This document shows, piece by piece, positions 1 to 7,799 of a stretch of DNA of 64,000 bases. The notes below the pieces were generated by a model that made no database searches, was not told where the DNA came from, and was given only the letters and a program-made list of their open reading frames with translations. Positions within the stretch are counted from its first letter, which is position 1, and each line of letters opens with the position of its first letter. The position numbers and the translations under genes are program-made. The DNA comes from an uncultured Lachnospiraceae bacterium (GTDB lineage Bacteria; Bacillota; Clostridia; Lachnospirales; Lachnospiraceae), in the NCBI GenBank assembly GCA_910589385.1, contig CAJUTU010000009.1, positions 1 to 64,000 of the forward strand. Reading direction: 5' to 3'.

Positions 1-100
1 TTTTCTCTCTTAAGAAATTTTCAAGGATCGTTGTCTATTGTTTAGTTATCAAGGTCCGCTGTGTTTCTTTGTGTTTGCCGTCTCACGCGACAGCTTGTAT
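1..100 (-). other. Probable leader of an rRNA operon lying off the left edge
   Basis: This non-coding stretch lies directly downstream of a strong leftward promoter. Read on the minus strand it contains ACCTTGATAACTAAACAATAG-like sequence and then CCTTGAAAATTTC, which resembles the conserved CCTTGAAAACT element that precedes mature 16S and 23S rRNA in Firmicutes. No convincing reading frame is present. No rRNA sequence itself is visible, so the identity is an inference from the promoter strength and the leader-like motif. Confidence 0.4.
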
Positions 101-129
101 ATACTACCATGGCTGTCAATTTTTGTCAA
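101..129 (-). promoter_or_regulatory. Strong leftward sigma-A promoter
   Basis: On the minus strand TTGACA (124-129) and TAGTAT (101-106) are separated by exactly 17 bases. The -35 box is a perfect consensus. Transcription would run off the left edge into the leader-like sequence at 1-100. No coding start follows inside the window, which fits a stable-RNA promoter. Confidence 0.7.
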
Positions 130-210
130 CACTTTTTTTGATTTTTTTTTATATTTTTCAATTTTTTTCTGAAACCGCATATTTTCGTGGGTTTCCGGGA
201 ATGATACAGA

Positions 211-254
211 AAAAAAATACTGGATAAACAGAAAAAAATCCATTGTTTATCCAG
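211..254 (-). terminator. Intrinsic terminator after the 34-residue membrane protein gene
   Basis: CTGGATAAACA (220-230) and TGTTTATCCAG (244-254) form a perfect 11-bp stem. On the minus strand the stem is followed by a run of eight T residues, the classic Rho-independent layout. It ends the transcript of the small gene at 312-416 and insulates it from the leftward promoter at 101-129. The sequence between 130 and 311 otherwise holds nothing recognisable. Confidence 0.85.
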
Positions 255-311
255 CATTTTTCTTAGTTTTAATTTCACATCACTTATACAAGCTGACGGC
301 TATATGACAAT

Positions 312-416
312 TTATTTTTTATCATCTTCTTTTTCGTCTTTTTTCTTCTTCGCCATCTTAACAATTGCGCCTATAATCGCAATTGCTGCTAATGTATAAA
401 ACAAAATGTCGATCAT
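312..416 (-). CDS. 34-residue single-pass membrane protein with a charged tail
   Basis: This short frame encodes a hydrophobic N-terminal helix (residues 2-19, MIDILFYTLAAIAIIGAIV) followed by a strongly charged Lys/Asp/Glu tail ending in KKDEKEDDKK. The start is set by a GGGAGG ribosome binding site about 8 bases upstream. A perfectly spaced promoter (494-522) and a strong terminator (211-254) flank it, so it looks like an independent monocistronic gene rather than a chance frame. The expected topology is one membrane helix with a cytoplasmic tail. Small single-pass proteins of this kind often modulate membrane complexes, but no family or function is recognised here. Confidence 0.7.
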   Translation of the reverse strand: MIDILFYTLAAIAIIGAIVKMAKKKKDEKEDDKK

Positions 417-493
417 GATCGTTCTCCCTCCCTCTTCTCAATGTTAAAACGCGTATAACTGTACTGAAAATAGTTGTAATGCAGCATGGTGTC

Positions 494-522
494 AGTATAT
501 CACTGCACAGAAGTTTTTTCAA
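494..522 (-). promoter_or_regulatory. Promoter of the 34-residue membrane protein gene
   Basis: On the minus strand TTGAAA (517-522) and TATACT (494-499) are separated by 17 bases. The predicted transcript starts near 487 and has a leader of about 70 bases before the small gene. It lies between the stop of the CD225 protein gene and the small gene. Confidence 0.65.
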
Positions 523-548
523 TGCTGCGAGGAAGTTTTTGAATTATT

Positions 549-1976
549 TTATTCCCCATAATTCTCCATAAACATACTGCATACAAGCCCTGTTTCCACA
601 TCTACGTCAATCTCACAATAGGAATAATATGCATTGTCCGCATACCATGTATACATACTATAATCCTCATCATCTTCATAGTTATCTTCCGTCTCACCGT
701 ATTTTGCTATTACATCTTCCCTAGGTGTGCCAATCTGGACTCCTCCCGGGAAGATCACTGTCAGGCCGCCATTCTCCAGATCATAGTCATATACGCTGAT
801 GCCTCCGATAATGCACTCTCTCAATGACTTTGGCTCCTCCGTCAAATTGACGATGTCGATCAGAACTTCATTGTCATTTGCATCCTTAAAATAGGTGTAG
901 ACATATTCCCTTGCATTGACCACATAATTTTCGGGCGTGTCTTCTGTATCCAATGCCAGGCCCGCTGCTTCCAGCTCTCCCATAGTACATGGCAGAGTCA
1001 AGATCTTATCATTCACTTGAACTGTAAAGGTATCCCATGCAGCGCCCAATTCGCTGCTAGGTTCTGCTAATTGAACGGGCGGTTTCTGTTCGTCTGCTTC
1101 CTCTATATCCTCTGTTTCATCCAATTCTTCCTCATCATCATCAATGTCTTCAGGTTCCAGCGGCTTGATATCCGAGTTAAACTCTCTTATATTTTCCACT
1201 GTTGGATAAATATCGGAAGACGAATATTCTTTCATCCCGGCTATGAGGATTCCTATATAAATAATAGACACGATCCCCCCAAATACCATTCCTATGATCG
1301 TTGCAAGCTTTGCTTTTTTTGCCTCTTCCTGCGCGCCTGCATAATCTCCGGCTTTCTGAAGCGGATTGATCTTACTTGCAAATACGATTGCCGCAATTCC
1401 CAACGGAAGACAGCAAAATAAAGTAGTAATGATCGCAAATATCATATAGGGTGTTCCGCTGACAGGCTTCACAGGCTGGCCGTAATTCCCACCCTCTGTC
1501 CTTCCATAGGAATAATTTGCCTGATCCGGTCCATACTGGTATTGCCCCTGCTGATTCTGACCATATCCGCCGTCTTGATATTGGCTTTGAAATCCTTGGT
1601 CCGGTGAACCATATTGATTCTGATCCCATGATCCATTCTGAAACTGATCTTGAAAATCCTGACCCGGCGATCCATATTGATACTGCCCCTGCCAGCCTTG
1701 ATCGGATGCCCCGTATTGGAACTGGTTCTGCTGGCCCTGGCCGGATGCCCCATATTGGAACTGGTTCTGCTGTTCCTGGCCGGAAAAGCCCTGACTCGAT
1801 ATCCCATACTGAGGCTGGTCCTGCTGCCTCTGGCCTTGCATCCCATATTCACCAGATCCTTGCTGCGTCTCATTTATCTCCTTAGCTTCCGCATTGTCAT
1901 TTTCCAAAGATGCCCCACAAGCCGGGCACTTACTCTCGCCTTCCGGCACTTCCCGCCCACAAAATTTACACTTCAT
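549..1976 (-). CDS. Zinc-ribbon, Gln/Gly/Tyr-rich, CD225/dispanin-like membrane protein
   Basis: A 475-residue protein of unusual composition. Residues 3-20 form a four-cysteine zinc ribbon (CKFCG ... CPACG). Residues 40-165 are low-complexity Gln/Gly/Tyr with imperfect repeats such as QNQFQYGAS and QGQYQYGSP. Residues 175-248 are two membrane helices joined by a short loop with a cysteine pair in FCCLPLG and a later AGAQEEAKKAK segment, the layout of the CD225/dispanin (IFITM-like) family. A very acidic linker (about 265-305) leads to a C-terminal domain of about 160 residues that is probably extracellular. The function is unknown. It is the last gene of a same-strand series starting near 7273 and probably acts at the envelope. 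Confidence 0.75.
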   Translation of the reverse strand: MKCKFCGREVPEGESKCPACGASLENDNAEAKEINETQQGSGEYGMQGQRQQDQPQYGISSQGFSGQEQQNQFQYGASGQGQQNQFQYGASDQGWQGQYQYGSPGQDFQDQFQNGSWDQNQYGSPDQGFQSQYQDGGYGQNQQGQYQYGPDQANYSYGRTEGGNYGQPVKPVSGTPYMIFAIITTLFCCLPLGIAAIVFASKINPLQKAGDYAGAQEEAKKAKLATIIGMVFGGIVSIIYIGILIAGMKEYSSSDIYPTVENIREFNSDIKPLEPEDIDDDEEELDETEDIEEADEQKPPVQLAEPSSELGAAWDTFTVQVNDKILTLPCTMGELEAAGLALDTEDTPENYVVNAREYVYTYFKDANDNEVLIDIVNLTEEPKSLRECIIGGISVYDYDLENGGLTVIFPGGVQIGTPREDVIAKYGETEDNYEDDEDYSMYTWYADNAYYSYCEIDVDVETGLVCSMFMENYGE

Positions 1977-1997
1977 ATTCCTTTCCTCCTTTTCTGC

Positions 1998-2459
1998 TTA
2001 CTCCACCTGCATCGGCGCTAACAGCGTAAACGGATATACGTCTATGTTCCTGACAATCCCATAAAGAATCACGATCGCCAGTAAAACATACGTGGCCTCT
2101 ATCGGAATCCGCTGACTGATCGTTTCTCTTCCGGTCAACAGCCACTGTATCCCACAGGCACCAATATACAGAGCAAACCACGGAATGAGAATACATAACA
2201 GAGGATTGTAACGGAACGCCTGTACAAACCTGCCATGCAGGATACAATAACAAGCCCTGCCTGAACCGCAGCCCGGACAGTAATATCCGCTGAGCTTATA
2301 AATAGCACATATAAGCCAATATTTTTCCTCAGGACTATGATAATACAAAAAGCTGCTTCCTACAAGCAATATTATAAAAATACAGGCCATGACCGTGATT
2401 CTGGCCGGAAGCTTTACAACACCTGTTTCGTCATAAAATCGGGCTGCCCATTTTTTCAT
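1998..2459 (-). CDS. DUF2752 family membrane protein
   Basis: A 153-residue protein with about four hydrophobic segments. The diagnostic family block CPGCGSGRACYCILHGRF followed by AFRYNPL is present near residues 62-90. DUF2752 proteins are small integral membrane proteins of unknown function; the paired cysteines suggest a metal or redox site, which is inference. An AAGGAG site lies 11 bases before the ATG. It sits 21 bases upstream of the CD225 gene and 54 bases downstream of the DHHW gene, so it is probably cotranscribed. Confidence 0.8.
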   Translation of the reverse strand: MKKWAARFYDETGVVKLPARITVMACIFIILLVGSSFLYYHSPEEKYWLICAIYKLSGYYCPGCGSGRACYCILHGRFVQAFRYNPLLCILIPWFALYIGACGIQWLLTGRETISQRIPIEATYVLLAIVILYGIVRNIDVYPFTLLAPMQVE

Positions 2460-2513
2460 GAAAGGTTTCTCTCCTTCATATTCTTTTTATCCACTGCCGC
2501 CTGGAATATACTT

Positions 2514-3683
2514 TTATTCCCCTTCCAGCACATCCGCCAAAGAATTATCTGTCAAAAACGTATCCATATTATATAAAAACAGCACATCTGTGATCCCTTT
2601 ATTGTTCATCAGGGTCTGCACATTGTCATAGTAATATCTGGGGTCGATCATCACAATCTCAGTATAATACGGAAGCAGGAAAGGCACAAAACAATTTGCA
2701 TAAGAATCCTTAAAGATCAGCAATCTTCTTCCTTTATCATTGGTGGTCGAAATATCGACCATGGCATGATTCCCCCCGAAAAACACTTGGTACTTGTCTT
2801 TCCCGTCCAGGGCTGTCCGGTCATATAACGTAGGGCGTTTCTCATCATTATCGGAATCGTTCACCAGATATTGGATTTCTACATTTTCCGGCTCATAGAT
2901 TTCCACAGTATCCTCCGCTTTATGGTATCCGCTTCTGGACGCAAGAGTTCCGGAGAAATCGGTTGCCACCGTATAAATTTTATATTCCGTCACAATCCCC
3001 TGGATATCCATGGACTTTGCAGCAGCATTGAATCCATACGCCGCCCCCCGCGTCGTCCAATGGTGGTCTGTCTTATAATAAATCCCTTCTTTTGCATGCT
3101 GCTTTAATGTATCTGTAATATCAATACAGCCGATATCACCAGAAAGCTGTTTTCGTATATATTCCATGTCAGCCCCCTGGTCACGCACCGGAGCGCCTAT
3201 AGGAAGATAGTCCTTCATGATATACGCCGCATTGGGGACGATCAGCGTATTCATCAGCACATCGTGGTTCTTTTTATAAAACTGGTTGATCGCTTCCAGA
3301 TTCTCCTGGGTATTCTTTTCATCCATCTCGGAGGGGATCTGCATCAGATACTTCTTTTTCCCAAGATATACCCCATTAAATTCTCGTTTTCCTGCCAGAA
3401 AGTCGCACTGTACTTTCAGGCTGATCCACGCGTCTCTGAGCACAAACTGATCGGAAGCATAGGATTCCAGCCCGGTCATATAGTCCTTATTTTTAATGCT
3501 TTCCAGTCCAAATTTGGGAAAGCCCGCCAATACACGGTTTTCCTCCTCCGAGGTTTTCCTATCCGGCTGTATGATACTTGCCGCCAGCAGGAGAAGGACC
3601 ATCCCTGCAAAGCAATATGCCATATGCAGATGCAGCTTTCTATTTTCTTTTCTCCGTCTCTCTCTTGTCCTTTTAATCTCCAT
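2514..3683 (-). CDS. DHHW family SGNH-like protein, polysaccharide O-acylation accessory
   Basis: A 389-residue protein with an N-terminal signal-anchor (about residues 20-40) after a basic start, so the body is extracytoplasmic. The motif YKTDHHWTTRGA near residue 200 defines the DHHW family, relatives of AlgJ/AlgX, which complete the transfer of acyl groups delivered by an MBOAT protein. GNHAMVD and RLLIFKDSYANCF near the C-terminus resemble the SGNH serine block. The gene follows the MBOAT acyltransferase by 95 bases. The likely role is O-acetylation of a surface glycan; the glycan is not known from the sequence. Confidence 0.82.
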   Translation of the reverse strand: MEIKRTRERRRKENRKLHLHMAYCFAGMVLLLLAASIIQPDRKTSEEENRVLAGFPKFGLESIKNKDYMTGLESYASDQFVLRDAWISLKVQCDFLAGKREFNGVYLGKKKYLMQIPSEMDEKNTQENLEAINQFYKKNHDVLMNTLIVPNAAYIMKDYLPIGAPVRDQGADMEYIRKQLSGDIGCIDITDTLKQHAKEGIYYKTDHHWTTRGAAYGFNAAAKSMDIQGIVTEYKIYTVATDFSGTLASRSGYHKAEDTVEIYEPENVEIQYLVNDSDNDEKRPTLYDRTALDGKDKYQVFFGGNHAMVDISTTNDKGRRLLIFKDSYANCFVPFLLPYYTEIVMIDPRYYYDNVQTLMNNKGITDVLFLYNMDTFLTDNSLADVLEGE

Positions 3684-3778
3684 TCCTGTCCACCCCTGCC
3701 TTAAATCATGAACTGTTCTATCCTTGTACCATCCAGCCAGAAATACAGCCCTTATCCTTATACCGTTTCCATGCTTTC

Positions 3779-5191
3779 TCAGAACCGGAAATACAAAAAC
3801 GGATTATAAGTGTCATTCACGAGATATGCCGTAGAAACCAAAAATATCCCTGCATATAGCACAACGCTGGCCACCTGCATATACCGGTCTTCTTTCCAGA
3901 GAAATTCCGTAAATTTCCGATGCACAAACGGTGTACTTCCGATTACCGCAACAAGCCCTAATAAGAAAATAGATTTCAAATAGTAAAATCCTGTCATATC
4001 AAACAGGCCTTTTCCGCCAAATCCGATCATTGCCCCCAGATAGGCCGCCGCACTTCCCATGGATGGTGAAAAAAACATCACCCACCCGGCCATGACCAAC
4101 AACATGGTATAGACATGCTTCGCAGCATCTGGCAAACGTTCCAGCCATCCTTTTAAAATATATTTCTCTGCACAGATAATGACACCGTAATACAAGCCCC
4201 AAAAAACAAAATTCCAGGCAGCGCCATGCCACAGCCCTGTTAAACTCCATACAACGATCAAGTTGCGGACCACCTTCGGCGTACTCACCCGGTTTCCGCC
4301 CAGCGGAATATACACATACTCCCTAAACCATGACCCCAATGAGATATGCCATCTTCTCCAGAACTCTGTAATACTTTTTGAAGTATAAGGATAGTCAAAG
4401 TTCTTTATAAAATCAAATCCAAGCATTTTCCCCAGGCCGATTGCCATATCAGAATAGCCGCCGAAATCAAAATAAATCTGCATCGTGTATGCAAAGCATC
4501 CGATCCATGCTGTCAAGGCAGACATTTCTGAAACTCCAGGCGCTGCGATCACCTCATAGACACTTCCTATATTATTGGCTATCAAGACCTTTTTGCCAAG
4601 GCCGCGCAGAAACCACACCGCACCTTCCCCGAACTTTTCAATTGATATCGTCCGCTTTTTCAATTGCCTCTCTACATCAGAATATCGCACAATAGGACCG
4701 GCAATCAACTGCGGAAACATAGAGACATATGCGCCAAATGCAACAATATCATGCTGCGCCTCCACTTTCCCCCGGTACACATCAATCACATAAGACATGG
4801 TTTGAAATGTATAGAATGAAATTCCGATTGGCAGCGCCAGCTCTTTGTAAGAGATATCTACAGGCAAAATTGCATTCAAGCTTTCAATCACAAATCCATA
4901 ATATTTATAAAATCCGAGAATCAGAAAATTAATCAATGCCGTCATGATACATGCATATTTTGCCTTTTTCATACTGCCGGCATTTATATAACTTTCCAGT
5001 TCCAGGCCGCTCACAAAGTTAATTCCTATGCTAAGCATCATCAAAACCACATAGATAGGTTCACCCCATGCATAAAAAATCAGGCTGGATATCAAAAGCA
5101 CAACATTTTTGCCCCGGAAAGGGACAGCATAGTAGATCACCAGCACAGCCGGCAAAAATACAAATATAAAAAATATACTACTGAATATCAT
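3779..5191 (-). CDS. MBOAT family O-acyltransferase (AlgI/DltB type)
   Basis: A 470-residue polytopic membrane protein with at least ten hydrophobic segments. It has the family features IGISFYTFQTMSYVIDVYRG, YFDFGGYSDMAIG, FWRRWHISLGSWFR and the catalytic-histidine region LTGLWHGAAWNFVFWG. AlgI-like MBOAT proteins carry acyl groups across the membrane for transfer to extracellular polysaccharide or teichoic acid. A GAGGT site lies close before the ATG. The start is 10 bases after the DUF4358 gene stop, and a DHHW gene follows. The combination MBOAT + DHHW + SGNH hydrolase is a recurrent acylation set in Firmicutes. Confidence 0.92.
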   Translation of the reverse strand: MIFSSIFFIFVFLPAVLVIYYAVPFRGKNVVLLISSLIFYAWGEPIYVVLMMLSIGINFVSGLELESYINAGSMKKAKYACIMTALINFLILGFYKYYGFVIESLNAILPVDISYKELALPIGISFYTFQTMSYVIDVYRGKVEAQHDIVAFGAYVSMFPQLIAGPIVRYSDVERQLKKRTISIEKFGEGAVWFLRGLGKKVLIANNIGSVYEVIAAPGVSEMSALTAWIGCFAYTMQIYFDFGGYSDMAIGLGKMLGFDFIKNFDYPYTSKSITEFWRRWHISLGSWFREYVYIPLGGNRVSTPKVVRNLIVVWSLTGLWHGAAWNFVFWGLYYGVIICAEKYILKGWLERLPDAAKHVYTMLLVMAGWVMFFSPSMGSAAAYLGAMIGFGGKGLFDMTGFYYLKSIFLLGLVAVIGSTPFVHRKFTEFLWKEDRYMQVASVVLYAGIFLVSTAYLVNDTYNPFLYFRF

Positions 5192-5201
5192 ATTCTATAC
5201 C

Positions 5202-6491
5202 TCACAGGCTCTCTGCAAAGGCTTCCCGTGCATCCTCCGCGTACTCTCCGACTATATACAGCACATAGTTCCCCTTCACTGACAGCACATGCTTCTCTAA
5301 GAGCGCTGTCTGCTCTGCACCGTAGCCCTCAAAACTTTTCAGCTGTGTATCCAGCCGTTCCTCAATGGCATCTTTCACAGTTTTCTTTTGGGTATCGTCC
5401 TTTAATTTAACAAGAAACAGCTCATGGGCATCCATATTATCCACTGGCGCATACAGGACCGCCCCCTCATAGTCCTTTGGATTCAGCCCGTAAAACCGCT
5501 TTACCATTCGTGCTTCCGCCGGCTCTGACGCCTGCAGCCCAGCAGCTTTGACCACATTCTCCGCAACCGTTTCAATCTGAACTGCACTGTCAGGTTCATC
5601 CGACAGATCTAAGACTATAAACAGCACTAATAATGCCACCATCGCTATTTTAATATAGGCAGCAACAGCACCGGACAATTGTGTGCGCGGCGCCGCCTTT
5701 ACAGACTGTCCTGACTGGTATCCATTTCTCCGCGGAAGTTCTGCCTGACGCCGCTTCCTCTGAGAAGTGGTTTTCTGCTGCACATCCTCTTGGGCAGGCC
5801 TTGCCTGGCGCCTGCGCTGCATCCCCTCCGTTCTGCGTACTTTCTCCTGAGGATTTTCAAGCTGATGACTGTCTCCCTGTGTACCTCGCATCCGCCGGGC
5901 AGTCCCCTGCCTTGCTTGTGTCCGCCGGTTATTGCTCTGAGGCAGATCCATGGAATATGCGTTATTTAATACCGTCCCTGTCTGATATAAATTTCTCTGG
6001 GGCGTTTCTGTCCGATATGCGCTTCCTGATATCATTCCAGTCTGATTCAAGTTCCTTTGGGGCGTTTCTGCCCGGTATACGCCCCCCGGTATGACTCCGG
6101 TCTGGTATAAATTTCTCTGCGGTATTTCTGCCCGGTATGCGCCTCCTGGTATCACTCCGGTCTGGTACAAATTTCTCTGCGGTGTTTCCGTTCGATGCAC
6201 ATCTCTTGATATCACTCCGGTCTGGTACAAATTTCTCTGGAGTGTTTCTGTTCGACGCACATCTCCTGATATCACTCCGGTCTGGTACAGATTTCTCTGG
6301 GGTGTTTCTGTTCGATGCACATCTCCTGATACCACTCCGGTCTGACTCAAATTTCTCTGAAGTGCTGCATCCTTTTGGCTGTCTTCCTCCTTAGAGTTCT
6401 TTCCATGCGCAAACTTCATCTGAGGCAATTTGATATTTTCTTTGATCTTGAAAGCTTTTGCCGCCAAAGCCTGTTTATCTATTTTTTTCAT
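5202..6491 (-). CDS. Repeat-bearing single-pass protein with C-terminal DUF4358 domain
   Basis: A 429-residue protein. Residues 1-45 are basic and cytoplasmic. Residues 46-185 are seven 20-residue tandem repeats of the form RNLYQTGVISGDVHRTETPQ. Residues 186-270 are Arg/Gln-rich and disordered. A single membrane helix lies at about 274-295, and residues 300-429 form an extracytoplasmic DUF4358 domain. DUF4358 proteins are of unknown function and often sit beside MBOAT and SGNH genes, as here. The ATG overlaps the stop of the upstream SGNH gene by four bases (ATGA), which implies translational coupling. The repeat block is the oddity: DNA copies are nearly identical, so its length may vary between strains. 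Confidence 0.8.
   Translation of the reverse strand: MKKIDKQALAAKAFKIKENIKLPQMKFAHGKNSKEEDSQKDAALQRNLSQTGVVSGDVHRTETPQRNLYQTGVISGDVRRTETLQRNLYQTGVISRDVHRTETPQRNLYQTGVIPGGAYRAEIPQRNLYQTGVIPGGVYRAETPQRNLNQTGMISGSAYRTETPQRNLYQTGTVLNNAYSMDLPQSNNRRTQARQGTARRMRGTQGDSHQLENPQEKVRRTEGMQRRRQARPAQEDVQQKTTSQRKRRQAELPRRNGYQSGQSVKAAPRTQLSGAVAAYIKIAMVALLVLFIVLDLSDEPDSAVQIETVAENVVKAAGLQASEPAEARMVKRFYGLNPKDYEGAVLYAPVDNMDAHELFLVKLKDDTQKKTVKDAIEERLDTQLKSFEGYGAEQTALLEKHVLSVKGNYVLYIVGEYAEDAREAFAESL
5937..6356. repeat. Seven tandem 60-bp repeats inside the DUF4358 gene
   Basis: Exactly 420 bases, seven in-frame units of 60 bases, each encoding a variant of RNLYQTGV-x-x-G-x-x-R-x-E-x-PQ. The units are close at the DNA level (a shared core ATTTCTCTG and TCCGGTCTGGTA on the plus strand). 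Middle units are most alike; the first and last diverge, as expected for slippage or recombination-driven copy change. The repeats have no spacers and are coding, so this is not a CRISPR array. Confidence 0.92.
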
Positions 6492-7273
6492 TCCTCATCC
6501 ACCCCTGTCAGCATATTCGCAGCCCAATACTTGTAAAAATCTGTCTGAAGATGCAGTCCATCCTCTTGATACAGGCCCTGGTGTTCCTGTGCTACAACCG
6601 TATTATCAATATAGCCAAGCCCTCGCTCTGCTGTCATAGCTTTTAATGCTGCATTATATTCATCAATCCGTGCATAACTGGCATCCCAGATTGCATTGCC
6701 GCCTGCCGGCAGAATCGAATTCATATAAACCTTACTCTCCGGTAATGCCTTCATAACCGCCTGCATCTGTGCAGCGCACTCGGCTGCATAGTCAGCCGTT
6801 TCCGGCCACAGGCCGCTTTTCACATCATTCACCCCATAACAGAGAAAAACCAGCTCTGGATTCAGTTTTTTCAACTGGTCTATGTACTTTGATACATCCG
6901 TGATCACAGCGCCGCTCTCCGCCATAACCTGGTCCTCCGGCAGAAGCTCATAAAAAGAAAACCCAACCGCACGGGAATCTCCCAGTATCGCAGCATCCTC
7001 AAATCTGCTCCAGATAGCGCTCTCATCTGCATCGGCCAGATCCAGACTTTCTTTGACCCTGATCGTCTTAATGACCTCATTGATCGCCTGCGTGTCCTGA
7101 TTTTCCAGGCTTTCCAGGTACGCAATCCCCTGGGTCACTTTTTCCTCACTGCGCTCATGCTTTCCGTTTCTATAAATAAACGCAAGAATGACGACAGTGA
7201 TTGCGATTACGATCCCTGCCGCCAAAAAAATGATTTTCTTATCTGGTAACTTGGTTTTCCTCCCTGTCCTCAT
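6488..7273 (-). CDS. Membrane-anchored SGNH/GDSL family hydrolase
   Basis: A 261-residue protein. A basic N-terminus precedes one membrane helix (about residues 14-34), and an extracytoplasmic SGNH domain follows. Blocks visible are LGDSRAVGF (nucleophile Ser), CYGVNDV (Asn block) and EDGLHLQ (Asp/His). It is probably an esterase or acyltransferase partner of the MBOAT/DHHW set. I chose the ATG at 7273 because GGAGAGG lies six bases upstream. An in-frame ATG at 7348 is only five bases from the -10 box of the promoter at 7354-7382 and cannot have a ribosome binding site on that transcript. The stop overlaps the DUF4358 start by four bases. Confidence 0.85.
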   Translation of the reverse strand: MRTGRKTKLPDKKIIFLAAGIVIAITVVILAFIYRNGKHERSEEKVTQGIAYLESLENQDTQAINEVIKTIRVKESLDLADADESAIWSRFEDAAILGDSRAVGFSFYELLPEDQVMAESGAVITDVSKYIDQLKKLNPELVFLCYGVNDVKSGLWPETADYAAECAAQMQAVMKALPESKVYMNSILPAGGNAIWDASYARIDEYNAALKAMTAERGLGYIDNTVVAQEHQGLYQEDGLHLQTDFYKYWAANMLTGVDEE

Positions 7274-7353
7274 CCGTATCCTCTCCGAAATCCCGTTCTT
7301 TTTCTTATGTACAGCCCGTCCTGTAAACCAATCAGCGCGTAAAGTCATTTCAC

Positions 7354-7382
7354 ATTCTACTCTTTTTCCTTCTCATTTTCAA
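7354..7382 (-). promoter_or_regulatory. Promoter of the O-acylation operon
   Basis: Minus-strand TTGAAA (7377-7382) and TAGAAT (7354-7359) with a 17-base spacer. It lies between the terminator of the purine/trxA operon and the SGNH gene, giving a leader of about 70 bases. Same box sequences and spacing as the pyrE promoter at 15544-15572. Confidence 0.7.
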
Positions 7383-7421
7383 CATAAACTCATAAATTCC
7401 TTAAAATGGATGAAAAAATTA

Positions 7422-7450
7422 CAGTTCACATCTATTCTTGATGTGAACTG
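7422..7450 (-). terminator. Intrinsic terminator after trxA
   Basis: CAGTTCACATC (7422-7432) and GATGTGAACTG (7440-7450) form a perfect 11-bp stem with a 7-base loop. On the minus strand it is followed by TAATTTTTTC. It sits 13 bases beyond the trxA stop and ends the purE-to-trxA transcription unit. Confidence 0.88.
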
Positions 7451-7463
7451 CAACTGACAGCGT

Positions 7464-7772
7464 TTATTTCAGCATTTCCATGACCGCGCTCTTCGGCTTT
7501 GCACCTAAATCTCTTTTTACTGCCTCTCCATTTTGAAAAACAATCAATGTAGGAATACTCATCACTCCATATTTCTGTGCAATTTCCATTTCTTCATCAA
7601 TATTGAGCTTCCCGACTTTTACATCACCCACCTCACCGGCAATCTCTTCGATCACAGGAGCCATCATCTTACACGGACCGCACCAGTCGGCATAGAAATC
7701 GACTAAAACCGGCTTGTCTGACCGAAGTACCTCCTGTTCAAAATTCTCTGATGTTATCTTTAATACTGCCAT
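7464..7772 (-). CDS. trxA: Thioredoxin
   Basis: A 102-residue classical thioredoxin with the redox motif WCGPC (YADWCGPCKMMAPV, about residues 28-41) and the cis-proline loop MSIPTLIVF near residue 72. It reduces cytoplasmic disulfides, including those of reductases and peroxidases, with electrons from thioredoxin reductase, which is not encoded here. An AAAGGAGG site precedes the ATG. The start is only 27 bases after purD and no promoter is visible between them, so trxA is probably cotranscribed with the purine genes. Length and motif match the family fully. Confidence 0.95.
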   Translation of the reverse strand: MAVLKITSENFEQEVLRSDKPVLVDFYADWCGPCKMMAPVIEEIAGEVGDVKVGKLNIDEEMEIAQKYGVMSIPTLIVFQNGEAVKRDLGAKPKSAVMEMLK

Positions 7773-7799
7773 ATGAATCCTCCTTTACACTTACAGTCA

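Noticed and set aside
49..243. A 64-codon minus-strand frame across the leftward promoter and terminator
   Set aside because: It has no ribosome binding site, overlaps the terminator stem and the promoter boxes, and its composition (Phe/Lys-rich) is that of AT-rich non-coding DNA.
5937..6394. Tandem repeats considered as a CRISPR array, and plus-strand frames over them
   Set aside because: The units are contiguous 60-base multiples with no spacers and keep the minus-strand DUF4358 frame. The plus-strand frames are shadows created by the same repeats.
6488..7348. Longer form of the SGNH hydrolase starting at 7348
   Set aside because: The ATG lies five bases from the -10 box of the operon promoter and lacks a ribosome binding site. 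The start at 7273 has GGAGAGG at good distance.
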